Of a stretch of 64,000 bases of DNA, positions 12,301-25,064 are shown one piece after another. The translations under genes were made by a program, and so were the position numbers. Location of the stretch: assembly GCA_921293015.1 (NCBI GenBank), contig OV121086.1, positions 46,145,402 through 46,209,401 of the forward strand, written 5' to 3'. The notes under the pieces are model-generated. The model was not told the DNA's origin. It saw only the letters and a program-made list of their open reading frames with translations, and did no database searches. Numbering within the stretch: the first letter of the stretch is position 1; the number at the start of each line of letters is the position of its first letter. This stretch comes from Phorcus lineatus (lineage: Eukaryota; Mollusca; Gastropoda; Trochida; Trochidae).

Positions 12301-15300
12301 ACAATGACTGTAATAACGGGATGCATAATGTGATATATATAGAATAATTATCCCGCGAAATTCACGTGATTTGAATATAATTTATTAGATACATATCTTG
12401 TTAGAAATGAAATAAATGATAATTTTACATAGTAAAATAGTATAAATACATTATTCATAAGGATAACTACATGGTGTCTAACAACATACGTAAAGGGATA
12501 TTATACACTAAGGGATTGCCATTGATAATTGATATAACTTAACGTAATGTCAGCTGCCAGGTCTTTTTGATTGAATATCATGGGTAAAGTAGATATTTCA
12601 CGAGTGATGAAACATATGACTTTAGCCATGTCACGATAACTCCATAACCTGTTCTGTTTAACATTAGATAAATAGATAGACTACCTTCATAAAGCAAAAT
12701 TAACTGATTTGCATAAATAGTGGAAAGTAGTTCCTGTTGCTTATCATTTCATGTTGTATCTCCACCTGTCACAGTGAAATGTAAGATATGAAATATGAGT
12801 GTCTGTACCTTTTAAATACCTTAAATCACTGATAGCGTATTCCTAATATTATTCATAAGTTTGATACATAAGGAGCAACATTATTTGAAAGAATATCCAG
12901 TTTTGCAGGATAACACCTTCCGATCGGGATTGAAATCATTTCAAGACTTTTGTTGTTTATCCATATATATATTAATATTTTTAAAGAATATATAGAGTAA
13001 ATATATATGAAATTTCGTAGTATATAACTATTCATTAATAAGGTGGATTGCGAAGAAAAAAATGTCCACAAACTCTCGTCTTGTTATGTATGTACTTCTA
13101 AATCTCCTAAAATCCTCATTTGTGTTAACAAACACGGTGTTCTATGATTTGTCATTTGAATCAATCTCATTAAAATAGGTCACATCTTTTCTGCACAACG
13201 TCAGGATTATTGCATCACACCTAAGATCTTATTCTATTGAGATTGTCATATTGATTTTAAGAGAATGCCAAAGATCACTTGTTATTTTCTTATCAATTAT
13301 CATGATTCAAAAGATGCAAATAAAAGATTACCGACACAAATATAAACAACTTACATGACATTAAATTTTAAATTTTCGTGTACGGAATTTAAAATGATTT
13401 ATTAAGATGATTTTTTGCCGATTTGATTATCAAGTTAATAAGATGATTAAATAAGAAAGAACGATCCCAGTGTCTTAAAGGGATAGCTGAATTTGGTTTT
13501 ATTTTGTTTAACCCCTCCAGGCGTTATTTTCTCCTCTTCTATTGTTAGAATCTCATTTTAATGCTATGCGGTTCAGGAAGTTCTATCTTTTCTCTGAATG
13601 TTCCATATAGCAAACTGCCTTGATGTAAATTTTATCGTGCACAACAGGACATTTCATATTTAAGTGAACTTCAAGGACATATCAAATGTTTTGCTTTGCA
13701 GTTTCAAACATATGTAAATCTCATCGATCGTCTATCATAGAATAAGACGAGTATATGAAAGAGAGAAAAGAGATAAATCCTGAACAGTGTTTTCGTTTAT
13801 GTGATAAACACTTTCTTTTGAGTTTGAGATAATCCACGTTGTTTTATTCAATTGATTTGCAGCTGTTCTGATAAGAATGCATTCCATCAAAAAAAGGTTT
13901 TGTTCTACATTAAACTGTGTAAACAACAGAAAACTAGGATTGCCGCGGCAGTTACATATGTATTGCCTGACCTTCAGTTTCAATGTAAATCACAGAGGAA
14001 TATAATAACTTATACAACAAAAAAACAAATTTCACAGTATATTCTCTTACTTATCTGTTACAATTTTCGAACAATGATCAACAAAACGTTTTATCTGTTA
14101 ACATTCTGATGATAAGATTTTACACCCAAAATGTATGTCTTGCACAATCTCATAGATAGGAAATGTTGCTTTGAACTTTAATGAGAGGGCTAAATAGTGC
14201 ATGTTTTGAGATCCACACCTGATGTTTTACTTTCTAACTACTAGATAATATGGTATACATAACAAATGTTGTTCTTTAAGTAACGTATACGTAAATGTAA
14301 AATTATTAAAGATATTTAGTGAAGGGGATGTTGACCATTGAACTTTCATGAAAACAAGATTTTTTTCCCAAAAGGCAATTTTTAATGTCATGCCTTTGAC
14401 ACACCATAATTCATTTGTTTACTCGCTTTATCTGCTTTGAATGAACAATCAACAACGTAGTAGTTTTCGAACCAAATTTTCCCAAAGGAAACAATCTATT
14501 GAAAATTAAACAATCACAAAAGGGATAGTTTTTATCAGTATTTGACAAAAATATATAAACTTTTACATAATAATGTCTGAAGTGGATTTGTTGATTTTGG
14601 AGATATACCAGTTTGCATGAAACAGATTTATAAACAAATGATTTCTTTAAAAAATGCTTCTTTGAACATGAAGTGGTTTTTTTTAAAAACATGAAATTTC
14701 ACGACACTTTTAGTTTGTTTGAAAAACATGTATCATTACTGCTATGATTCAAGCTTTGGTTACATAAAAAATCGCAGGGAATGATGCTGCCTTTTTTAAG
14801 TAAAACTTTGTAAATTTATCTCAGATAAGATATTGAGGTTTTATTTTCAATTTCAAGGGAAGATAACAATATCGAACTTAAAAAACCGGACTCAATACAA
14901 ATCTAGGTTAGAAAATTCTATAAGTCAAGAAAGTTTGAAAATTTGGATGCCTTTGGGTACGAAAAATTTGTACGAAAATAATTCACAACAGAACAGTAGG
15001 TCTCCCAGACCTTATTACACATGTGAATGTAATGTTTCCGTTTCTTTGTATGTTTAATAGGCTTTTGAGTTGTGCTAGGTATTATAATCTGTGAAAAAAA
15101 TTATGTTTATTTCTTTGTACTTGTAGCAGTAAAATGCTCGAGGATATTTTAGCATACTGTTCAACCATAATCAACTTCGGCAAAATATCCTCAAGGGAAA
15201 AATGAGTTTGTGTCAATTGAAAAAATTCAGTTATGCAAAACATATAATTTCCTCAAACACATTTGCGATCAAATGAAATTGTAGCAGACAAAATGGTTTC

Positions 15301-15860
15301 ATGTTTGCTCCAAGATAACTGGCAGTTAATTTCTGCCTCTGTCAGGAACTGTATAATTTGCTGGTTCCTGTTAGTACTTGAGTTTGCGTTTCTGTCCCTT
15401 TGTAATGCATCACTAGTGCGCTTGTGAAAATGTGAAAAAATAGTAGTAAATAGTAAATGGAGTATCTTAATACTCCGTGCCTTCATTATGGCATTAATGT
15501 AAGCAATATTCCATTTTTTACATTATTCGACCAAAAGCGGATGACGTAACCTGTAAAATACTAGGAGGTTGTAGTCTCAAATCCATCACTCCCAAACAGT
15601 CATTCATGTCCGTAATCAACTGTTTGATTTTTAATACGTGCAAGGACATAGCCAGTGTTTATATTCGTATTGTGTTCAGTATATTTTGGTCTAGGGTTGG
15701 ACATTTTGGCCAGGAGACTGAGACAAAATCCAAGTGTTCATCAAACATATCAATATTCAAAAAGCACATTTGAAGTGAGAGTCAGTACACATACGAGGGA
15801 GTCAATAAAAATGATGTCTTATGGACAGTCTATAATGTCAACATATCGCAGATAACTGAG

Positions 15861-16250
15861 ATGATGACATTTCTTAGCTTCTCCCTCCTGGTGATGTGTT
15901 TCTGTAGTCAGTCACGCCATCTTGTACTTCTTCACACCTTGCTAATGGTTACTAGCTGCTTGGTACTCGTACTGATTATGAAGCTACTAATGGTTGAAAT
16001 ATTCCCTGAATGGCACTTATCAACATGTAATTCAAGCAATATCTTCTGAGCCTCAAATATGTGTATCGATTTTAGCATCATATTATATTGTTTTCACACC
16101 GGTGGTGTATTATTGGCATGCCCATGTAAAAGTAAGTTGTGCTTGGGAAATATGTTTGACCTTTACAGATCCATGAATAAACCTATGAAGGACATTTTAT
16201 CTAATTTAAACCTATCACTAACTTGCATAAAAAAACATTATGTGTATTGA
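15861..16250 (+). pseudogene. Interrupted copy of the duplicated hydrophobic ORF
   Basis: The frame starts at an ATG with a signal-like hydrophobic stretch (MTFLSFSLLVMCFCSQS) and is broken by a TGA near 16047. It then continues open in the same frame (CIDFSIILYCFHTGGVLLAC) to about 16250. The paralogous frame at 21949-22332 has no break. If the frame was ever coding, this copy is dead; if not, it is just duplicated non-coding DNA. Confidence 0.25.
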
Positions 16251-16794
16251 GTAATTGATATTTAAAAAACAGGATATAAAGTCCGCGTATGCACAGCATG
16301 TCTATGTGTTAAGTATGTAAATGTTCGATTACCTGAGTTTAAATCGGGTACCGGAACTAATGAAAAGTCGAACCGAGGATATTTTAAACTGAAGGTCACC
16401 CTTTGCAATGCGGATTAAACGTTTGGTAAACCGTGATTCAAGTTAGTTCGGATAGACGTCACTGTAAAATTCTATTTTAATGTTCTGGAACTCTATATCT
16501 GTTAAATAAACGGGAACTGGTTAAATATACTGAAAGATAACACTCGATATAATATATTCCTGCCAGTTTCAGTCCATTTGTATTTTGTAAACTAATTCCT
16601 AACGTTTAGTCTTAACATTATCTTTGAAAAATATATATTAATCACAGAAATCGTTTTTAAATCGCCCATGTTCCAGACAATAATTACGGATAGCTCTTAT
16701 CATTCTTATCCAGATATGTTTTGTTCTTGTTATTTCAGAGCCTAAATGTAAAAATGAGGGACAATAGAAGAGACCTACCGTATTTGTTTTCACT

Positions 16795-16920
16795 AAAAAT
16801 AATACAATATAAGATAATGTATTGTATTGTAATACAATGCAATGTAATGTAATGTAAGATAATGTAATGTAATGTAATATATATGATATAATGTAATGTA
16901 ATGTAATGTGAATGTGATCT
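16795..16920 (+). repeat. TAATG pentanucleotide microsatellite
   Basis: Imperfect repeats of AATGT/TAATG fill this stretch. Open frames on the minus strand across it (16638-17030) are low-complexity by-products. Confidence 0.9.
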
Positions 16921-17457
16921 AAAATGTATAATGAACACAACACCTGGTTTTTATATGTCTGTTTTTGTTTTGGATTAATTGGTTGATAGATTTTATGACT
17001 TCTGTTGATGTTTTTTAGACATACAACCACTAGGGGCTATACATCAATGACGATTGCACTTTTTCATGTTCTCATCTAGTCTTTGTTTTGAAGATTGTGT
17101 GTTGGTCTAGAAACTAGAAGACCTGCTATTGACGTGAATATTTCGACAATAAATTGTTTAGAATTGATGGATATGAAAATCAATGTTGAATTATGTTGTC
17201 AAAATTAATTTACTAGTTGTAAACATCTTTAAACTCCGAAACGGTAATCTTCATAATCTTAATGTTTACATTTTTTCTATTCAGTGCACAATGCTTCAAA
17301 AAGGCAATATTTTTGCTCTCCTTAATTGCACCAGACGTTCAGTCATGGCCGGTCGAACGGGGCCAATTAATATTCAATCATACTAAATAAAAAAGAGGCA
17401 CAAATATGTTGGACGGAATTTAAACCTCCAAACTTATTTGATTCTATTAAGAAACTT

Positions 17458-18235
17458 GATTAGACCCTTTTAACTGTGTAACTGGAGGGTTTGGTAAACA
17501 CACTAACCCAGACTAGAAGTCGTGACAACCAAGTCTGAACAATCTAAGTGATTTGGCTTGTAGGTCGGTTCTTGACGTCGCCAATTGTTTAAACAAATCG
17601 AGTGTTGGCCACACACGTTACTTCATTTGTTAAGAAACGTTTGACAATGACAGCGCGTCCCTTGTAGCATTTCCTGTTATATGAAATACACATCATGCTA
17701 CACCTAGGCGCTGATTTACACGTTTCATTCTCTCCTTAAGAAAAATGCCTACAGCTTTGTTGATCTGAACACACAGATACAAATTGATATTAGAATATGG
17801 CATTTTAAAAGAATATAATGGTGCCTAAAAATCTTATAGCTTTCTGAATTTCACCAGAAAATATTTCTTTAAACTATACAACACGAGTGTCCGGGAAACA
17901 GACTAATCAGATTCCGAGTCGTGGCAGTCAACTCTGAAGAATACATGTAAGACACGCTTTAGCTTGTAGCCTGGTTCTGAAATAGCTTTAGGGTTGTCAA
18001 GTGTTCACTAACGGCACTTGACTAGAGCTGTGCAGGCAGACTGCAAGTGACAGTGGGTCCCTTGGTGCATTGTAGAGGTCTCCCATCATGCAACATCGAT
18101 TCATATCTCACCGTTATAACATAACAGAACTCTCTCGATTAATAAATAGCCTTACCAACCAGACGTTTTCATATCGAACTGGCTTTATACCGGAGACTCC
18201 TCCAGAATGGAGTGGTTGAGTGGTAAAGTCTATAT
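17458..18235. other. Conserved module pair, block 1
   Basis: Two related modules of about 240 bases (17458-17700 and 17880-18120) share AGACTA..GAGTCGTG/AAGTCGTGACA, CAAGTCTGAA/CAACTCTGAA, GGCTTGTAG/AGCTTGTAGCC and a GTCCCTTG..GCAT block. The second module and the following sequence to 18235 are almost identical to 27282-27640, with only a few differences in about 350 bases, while neighbouring DNA is more diverged. A structured RNA, a regulatory element or recent gene conversion could explain this. No coding frame is evident. Confidence 0.6.
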
Positions 18236-18370
18236 TTGGTAGACGGTTGGATCCGATTCTAGAATACAGACGGACCAACATTTCAAAGATCATTTTCCAA
18301 TCATGAAATGCTTGAGTGATGGATTTGTTTTGTGTTGATGAATCCGTTCGATTCCAGACTTTGCAGCAAT
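18207..18370 (+). repeat. Two degenerate tRNA-like units
   Basis: ATGGAGTGGTTGAGTGGT (A-box-like) is followed by GGTTGGATCCGATTCTAGA (B-box-like). A second unit is ATGAAATGCTTGAGTGATGG with CCGTTCGATTCCAG. These match the larger series at 27609-28735. They look like tRNA-Ser/Leu-type relics and lack paired acceptor stems. Confidence 0.5.
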
Positions 18371-20229
18371 TCAGTCGCTTGTAGGTGTAATATATGTTTC
18401 TTGTACAATATTGTATTACATTATAGGTTTCCGAATATTTCCGGAAGTTATTGTAAATTGAAAAATTGTCGTAATTGTTTGTTGTTGATGTAACTCTCCT
18501 TTGGAAGAATAAAGAATATCTTCATACATATATTCACGAAACATAGCCAAGCCTGCAGATTCTTATATGGAGATAAAGCATTTGCATCCTCTATAAAATA
18601 AAACAGAGAGGTGGATGGCAAAGTGTAATCATAACGGACTTCGGGACGTGTTAAATTATTTAACGAGATTGAAATGTTGACATGCCTCGATTACGAGGGT
18701 CACATAATATATCACCTAAATATTCTTTGATATCACAACATCTCTGATTTCATTTATTAATGTTCATGTCTTCAGCCTCCCTTAAACTAAGCGTTCCAAT
18801 GTTAATTTATTGAGGAAATCTGTCGTTATAACTGTGTTTTAAAACATGAATCACTTATTTTATTATCTGAGCTTGTTTTTCCGGCAATCCGATTGGTCAC
18901 GTGTCAGTTGAGAGAAAAGCGCGTTGACTACACACCGAGTCCAAGCAAAAATGATATTGACTAAGGTTACTAAAAATTGACATGATGATGAGATGAGAGA
19001 GAAAGAGATGAAATAATTGTAGAACTCGGTACATATTCACATTCACATTTGCTAACAAGCGTTTTCATGATGGATTCTATATATACTTAAGAGTAGTGAA
19101 TTTTTATATACTTATCTAATTTGATGAAATAATTCACATATCAGTTATATGTTCTATATATATAGTTAACATATATGTAAATTCGGAGTAAATGCCTATT
19201 CACTCATCATTTGAATTTCCAAGAAACATTTCGTCTTGTTATGTCTGTCACTTCTAAATCCCTTAACCTACGAATACTCATCTGTGTTAACAAACACAGT
19301 GTTCCATGAATTGTCATTTGAATTTATCTCATTAAAATAAAGTCATATTTTTTTTTCAATTTAGATTGTCATATTGATTTTCAGAGAATTCCAAAGATCA
19401 CCTGTTATTTTGTTACCAAATTATCAAAGTATTTCTCATAAGATGCAAATAAAAGGTCACCGATACAAATATAAAAATAAAAAAAGACATAAACATTTAA
19501 ATTTTCGCTTAAGGAATTTAAAATGACAGATGAAATAAATATTTTTTGACGATTTGATTTTCAAGTTAATCCTATGAAAAAACAATCAACATGTCTATTA
19601 TGGATAGCTGTAACTGCTATTTGCTATGTTCAATAACTCGAAGCATTATTTTCTCCTAGAAACTTATATCTGCTGTTGTATCTACTCTGTTGATATTTAA
19701 AATAGAAAATTGCTTTGATGTCTACTTTTTCGTGAACAACAGGACATTTAACTTTCAAGAGAACATCAAGGACGCATCTAATGTCATGCTTTCAAAAATA
19801 TGCGAAACATATCAAATATATGTAAATCTCAACGATCGTCTATCGTAGTATACGACGAGTATGAAATAGAGAAAAGAGATCAAATCCTGTGATAAACAGT
19901 TTCTTTTGAGTTTGAGACAATCCACGTTCTTACATTCAATTGGTTTGCAGCTGTTCTGACAAGAATGCATTCCATCAAAAAAGGATTTTGTTCTACATTA
20001 AACTGTGAAAACAACAGAGAACTAGGATTGTCGCGGTATGACCTTCAATGCAAAATGAATTTATCTGATACCAAACATGATTTTGATAAACTTAACACTT
20101 AAATCGTTAACATTTCATTAGATATTACGCAAAAATAGTTTTTCTTGATCAATCGAATACATAGAGGCAAAATAAGTTGAGAAACATTTCCATAGTGAAG
20201 AAAATGATGCCGCGAACTTAAAAGCCACT

Positions 20230-20580
20230 ATATCACGTATTGTTCAAATCTTATATCCTCAAATAGATCCCCAAAAAACATATGCAAAATGTATAATCTT
20301 GAATGAGTCAAACATCTCATTACTGAAACAGATTACCAAAGGTCGTAGAAGAAATGACCACGTTGCAAGCGAAAACCACATGCCGCCAATTTTGTGTGAA
20401 CACCTTTTATCATCAGAGGAAGGGAATTCAAATCGTGTCGCGTAACCAAACTTGGTATGTTCGTTTAAGGGAACGTTTTATTGGTTATACAGGAAGTGTT
20501 GCAATTACCAACATTTGTTTTACTCTAAATAAGGTCACTTTATTTCTCTCGGGAAACCTGATACATTGCCTTTGATGAAA
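20230..20580 (+). mobile_element. Family B MITE, degraded copy
   Basis: GGTCGTAGAAGAAATGACC, GCAAGCGAAAACCACATGCC, TGTGAACACCTTTTATCAT and AAGGTCACTTTATTTCTCTCG align with the family B copy at 38913-39266. The terminal repeats are no longer clear. The 73-codon frame inside is not a gene. Confidence 0.65.
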
Positions 20581-21948
20581 GGGAAAAGAAATGTATATTT
20601 CTATATCCTTACTGTATGTTTTACTTTCTAACTGTTTAAGTGTTTACTCTTTGATAATATGGTATACATAATAGTGATACATATTTTCCTTGAAAATAAG
20701 ACATATGTAAATGTAAAACTTTTTAATCTAAGGAGTTTTCTACATAACTTTCATGAAAGTAGGATTTTGCCAAAAAGGTAAACCTGTGATTGATTCACCA
20801 AATCGTTTTGGGTTGACAATATTTTTTCTTTTTACTAACTTTATCTGCTTTAGAATGAGACATTAACCATTTAGTAGTTTTAAAACTAAAATGTCCTCCA
20901 AAAAATGAATAAAATAATGAATTTAGGTTTTATTTTTAATTTCGAGGGCAGAGACATAATGGAAAATCAGACTCGACACAAATCTAGGTTTTATGGTATT
21001 CAATCAGCCCTGAAAAAAATTAAATTGATAAAATAATAATCCAGGCTTTGTCCTGAAGACCTTGTCATACACCTGAATGTAACGTTTAGAAAACTTTTGA
21101 TTTGTGATAAACATCTTAAGTCTTCTTACAAGAAATCGTTTTATTTCTTTGTACTTGTAACAGTGCGATGCTCAAGGATTATTTAGAATTATACTTTTCA
21201 ACCATAATCATCTTTTGCGAAATATCCTAAGAAAAAATAGTTTCTGTCAGTTACAAAAACTAGTGTGATGCAAAATATGATATTTCCTCAAAAACAATGA
21301 CGAGGAACAATCATGACATTGATATTTGACAAAATTTTCATTTTAGCTCCAGGATGGCTTGCAGTTATTTTTTTCTTTATGAATTTTAAGAAGTGCGTAA
21401 TTTGACAACTTCTATCAGTTCTTGAGTTTGTGTTGAATTCCCTTTGCTATGAATAACTGGTGTGCTTGTAGGATGCATTATGTAAAACCAAACATGTTAT
21501 GAGTTATCTATTAATCATATCCCGTCGTACATATAAACTTTGGAGAATGTATAAAATCAAACTGAGAGTAAAGAGTATCTTCATATCACGTGCCTACATT
21601 ATGAACTTCGTGTTTCTTTCTATGTAACACTCCCATCCTCGTGAATGATAAAGCCCGTACAGCATTGGATGATAAAGCCCGTACAGCACCAGGAGATTGT
21701 CAGTCTCAAAGCCTTCACTTCCAAACCAGGGAATTATCATTGTTTTTTGTACGTATTTAGTAGAAGACAGTATAGTTTGGTCCAGGGTTTGACATTTTGG
21801 CCAAGACACTGTGACAAAATCCAAGTGTTTATCAAACATATTGAATTCATAAAGCACATTTGGAGTGAGAGTCAATTAAAATGATAGTCCAGGGAGGACA
21901 GTCTAATGGACAGTCTATAATGTCAACATATCGCAGATAACTGAGACG

Positions 21949-22332
21949 ATGACAGTTCTTAGTTTCTTCCTCTTGGGGATGTTTTTCTTCTTCTGTAGTC
22001 AGTCACGTCATCTTGTACTTCTTCAAGCCTTGCTAATGGTTACTAATTGCTTGGTACTTTCTATGGAGGTACTGATGGTTGAAATATTGTCTGAATGGAA
22101 CTTATCAACATGTGATTCAAGCATTATCTTCTTATCCTCAAATATGTGTATCGATTTTAGCATTGCATTATATTGTTTTCACACCGGTGGTGTATTATTG
22201 GCATGCCCATGTAAAAGTAAGTTGTTCTTGGGAAATATGTTTGACCTTTACAGATCTATAGATAAACTTTTGAAGTTACTTACTTATCTAACTTCAACCT
22301 ATTTTTATTTTTGTTCAAGCATCGTCTTCTAA
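21949..22332 (+). CDS. Hypothetical small hydrophobic Cys-containing protein
   Basis: A 127-codon ATG frame begins with a signal-peptide-like segment (residues about 1-20, Leu/Phe-rich). It has a second hydrophobic stretch, eight Cys in total and a hydrophobic C terminus. The paralogous position in block 1 has one in-frame stop. DNA identity between the copies is highest (about 95%) around residues 65-105, where a donor-like GTAAAAGTAAGT also lies in both. I do not recognise the product. Chance openness in duplicated DNA is quite possible. Confidence 0.25.
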   Translation: MTVLSFFLLGMFFFFCSQSRHLVLLQALLMVTNCLVLSMEVLMVEILSEWNLSTCDSSIIFLSSNMCIDFSIALYCFHTGGVLLACPCKSKLFLGNMFDLYRSIDKLLKLLTYLTSTYFYFCSSIVF

Positions 22333-22339
22333 ACTTCAA

Positions 22340-22500
22340 GATGATAAAAGGGTCATTTTTATCGCATGTAGCATCGTATAACATTGCCCTCACACACACA
22401 GAGCAACATAGGTGTTGAATTTTTTACATGCCCATGTAAATATAAGTCATACTTAAGAAATATGTTTGACGTTTTCAGATATATGAATAAAATTATAAAG
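22340..22500 (+). repeat. Local partial duplication of the 22150-22260 segment
   Basis: GCATGCCCATGTAAA..AAGTAAGTTGT..TTGGGAAATATGTTTGACC at 22199-22250 is echoed as ACATGCCCATGTAAA..TAAGTCATACTTAAGAAATATGTTTGACG at 22427-22470, followed by the same AGAT-TATGAATAAA run. Block 1 lacks the extra copy. Confidence 0.65.
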
Positions 22501-22519
22501 GGCGATTATTTAATTTCAT

Positions 22520-25060
22520 CCTTTCACTAACTTTCATAAATTACATTACGTGTATTCATTAATGGATATTGGTAAATCTGGATATACTGTCAGCTTATGA
22601 ATAGCATGTCAATGTCTAAACCGTGTAAATAGATATTCGACTGTACGTGAGCCCAAATCGAGTACCGGATCTCATAAATATACATTAGAACAGACGAAAT
22701 TTACAACTGGTCATAAGGTCACCCTTTGCAATTCAGATTAAACGTTTGGTAAACCAATGTCAGTTTGCAATTGCTTCACCGTGAGATCCTATTTGAATGT
22801 TCTGAAACGCTTTATATTTGTTTGAAGAACGTGATCAGGTTAAGATACTCCAATATGAAACTCGATATACTTTATTCCTACCCGTTTCAGTCGATTTGTG
22901 TTCTGTAAACCAATTTCTACTGAAGCCTGTGTGTTAACATTATTTTTGAAAAAAAAATCATAGCTATTGTCATTAACAAATGCCCGTGTTCGTGATGTTT
23001 AGTATCTCATGGATAGCTCTTATCATTCTCATCCAGATAGGTTTTGTCAACGTTTTTGATGTCTTAAATGTGAAAATGAGTGAGAATGGAAGAGACTACA
23101 CAGTATTTGTTTCCAATATCTGTATTACGAAGAAAGTGTTGCGTAGATGAAATACAATAGATATCAGATCTTTTCCAAAAATGGTTTTATAAATACCAAT
23201 CAGTTGCAACCAGTGACATGGAGTACTCCACCAGCACCATGGGAATATTACAATACAAAGCATGAAAGGTGTCCATATATAAGAAACACGGATATCACTT
23301 TGAAATTCATAAACTTAGAGAGAAACACTCATCTTGAATCTGTTTTAAAATGTCAAGGCAATAACGTCCTCAAGCAATGACCAAAATTGATCGATTTCAC
23401 TTGTTTTTTTGCTTTATCACTCCCCCGGTATTGATTTCTGTATGGCTTGTAGAGAGCTTTTATATGGAATAAGCTTCTTTCGTTAATTATACCTTCAAGT
23501 AAATCGGTATCAACGATAGATATATCATGGTTCAAGCTCAGATTATACTTCGTTTCTATTAAGCGCCAGATACCTCGTAAACGAGGCAGGAACTCAAGAA
23601 GCTGTTTGGTTAGAAATCCAGGAGCAGTGATCAATCTTAACATGTGTAAAGGGATTAGGCCACGGATAATGGTGGTGTTAGGGTCGGTTTGTTTAACAGG
23701 ACTTCGGTGAACATGAAGTCCCTGATGAGAAATTTCTCATATCAAGAATAAAAGGTTATCATGTTCAACGTGTATATCGCATAAAATACACAATACCTGG
23801 TTTTGAATGTCTATTGTTGTTCTCGAGTAATTGGTTGACGGGTTTTATTACTTCCGTTGACGTGTTTTAAGTCATCCAACCAATAGGGAAAGTAGATCTA
23901 TGAGGATTGCACCCATTCACTTTCTTATCTCTTCTTTTTTTAGAAGATTGCGGACCTCATGTTTACTTCAACATTTTGATAAGATAATGTTTATAAATGA
24001 ATAGATATGAAAATGAATGTTGAATTATATCGTCAAATATATTTCACTAGTTGTTAACAGCGCTGTTAAATATATTTCTGTACCAGAATAAAACGAAAAA
24101 AGGCCGCCTTTTTACCTTTGTTCTCCTTTAAAGCTTCGATGTACCAACTGACGATATTAATCACTTTAACAAAATGCACGTCTGATTGTTACCTTGCTGT
24201 GTGCATCTAATTAGGAGGAAGTGATTCTTTGGGTGGTTATTTTGCACCGTATAATCATTCAATGATTATTTCCCTCGATTTATAAAGACCTCACATTCGG
24301 TATTGGTGCTCGTGGAGAGATCTCAGGAGCGTACAGCGGTGCATTGTAACCTTGCATTTCTCATAAAATGTCTTTTTCTTGACCTTTTAAGAAATCGAGT
24401 GTACCACAAGGTGATATTCGATTACAGTCGACTTTCAGTCAGACAACTAAATACATGGCATTCATTATATATTTAAGGTTATTCAAGGTTGAGTTATTAC
24501 TTTAAGTTGGAGTCCATTATCTTGAGTGTTCTCAATACACTAACTTCTCATCGCCCTACCAAAGGACATTAGCAAATATCATATTACTGTTGAAATTAAG
24601 ATCGATCAATGGTTATTATCTGATATAATCTTATCTCAATTTAGTAATTCGGTTATTAGTTTCCTTATCACTGTTTTTCTCCTGTGTCCAAGGAGACTAA
24701 TAAGAAAAAGACCATGAGTCCCCAAAAAACTTTTTGGAGGATATATTTTCATGAAGGAAGTCTTAGCCATTTTTAAGTTGGATTTTCAAAAGCTTTGGCC
24801 GTGTCTATCTACACCTGACCCGAAACATAACCTCCTGAAAAGCAAGTCTAGATTTCGATTGAACAACACAAAATACAGGTATCTGAAGGAAGTCTTCAGT
24901 CTTTTTAAACTGATCCAACTAAAAGAATGTCCTGACTAGTGTAGTCCTATCCACGGACTGATGTGTGAATTTTTTTTAAATTCCTTGAGGCTCCTTTTTT
25001 ATATTCAATGAACTACTCTTTTTTTATTTTGGGTGAATGATTGTTAGTCTATGTCAAATG
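22520..25060. other. Block 2 non-coding DNA and start of the block 2-specific insertion
   Basis: Frames at 23147-23380 (+) and 23353-23643 (-) are open but have no splice or family support. DNA from about 23900 has no counterpart in block 1. Nothing else is recognised. Confidence 0.4.
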
Positions 25061-25064
25061 TTCA

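Larger units (their letters stand above)
10980..18400 (+). repeat. Tandem block, copy 1 (about 7.4 kb)
   Basis: The order of landmarks here is repeated in 18530-27850. Examples are AGCCAAGTCTGCAGATTC (11015 vs 18546), CTAAATC..GTGTTAACAAACAC (13095 vs 19250), TGATAAACA-TTTCTTTTGAG (13801 vs 19891), the ATGAC open frame (15861 vs 21949), ATTGGTTGACGGG-like (16978 vs 23830) and AAACTTGATTAG (17450 vs 26822). Similarity varies from roughly 80% to near identity. It is a diverged large tandem duplication. Confidence 0.85.

Noticed and set aside
16638..17030. 130-codon minus-strand frame
   Set aside because: It crosses the TAATG microsatellite and is open only because of the repeat.
23147..23643. 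Frames of 77 and 96 codons on opposite strands
   Set aside because: No splice sites, motifs or paralogous conservation in block 1 support either.
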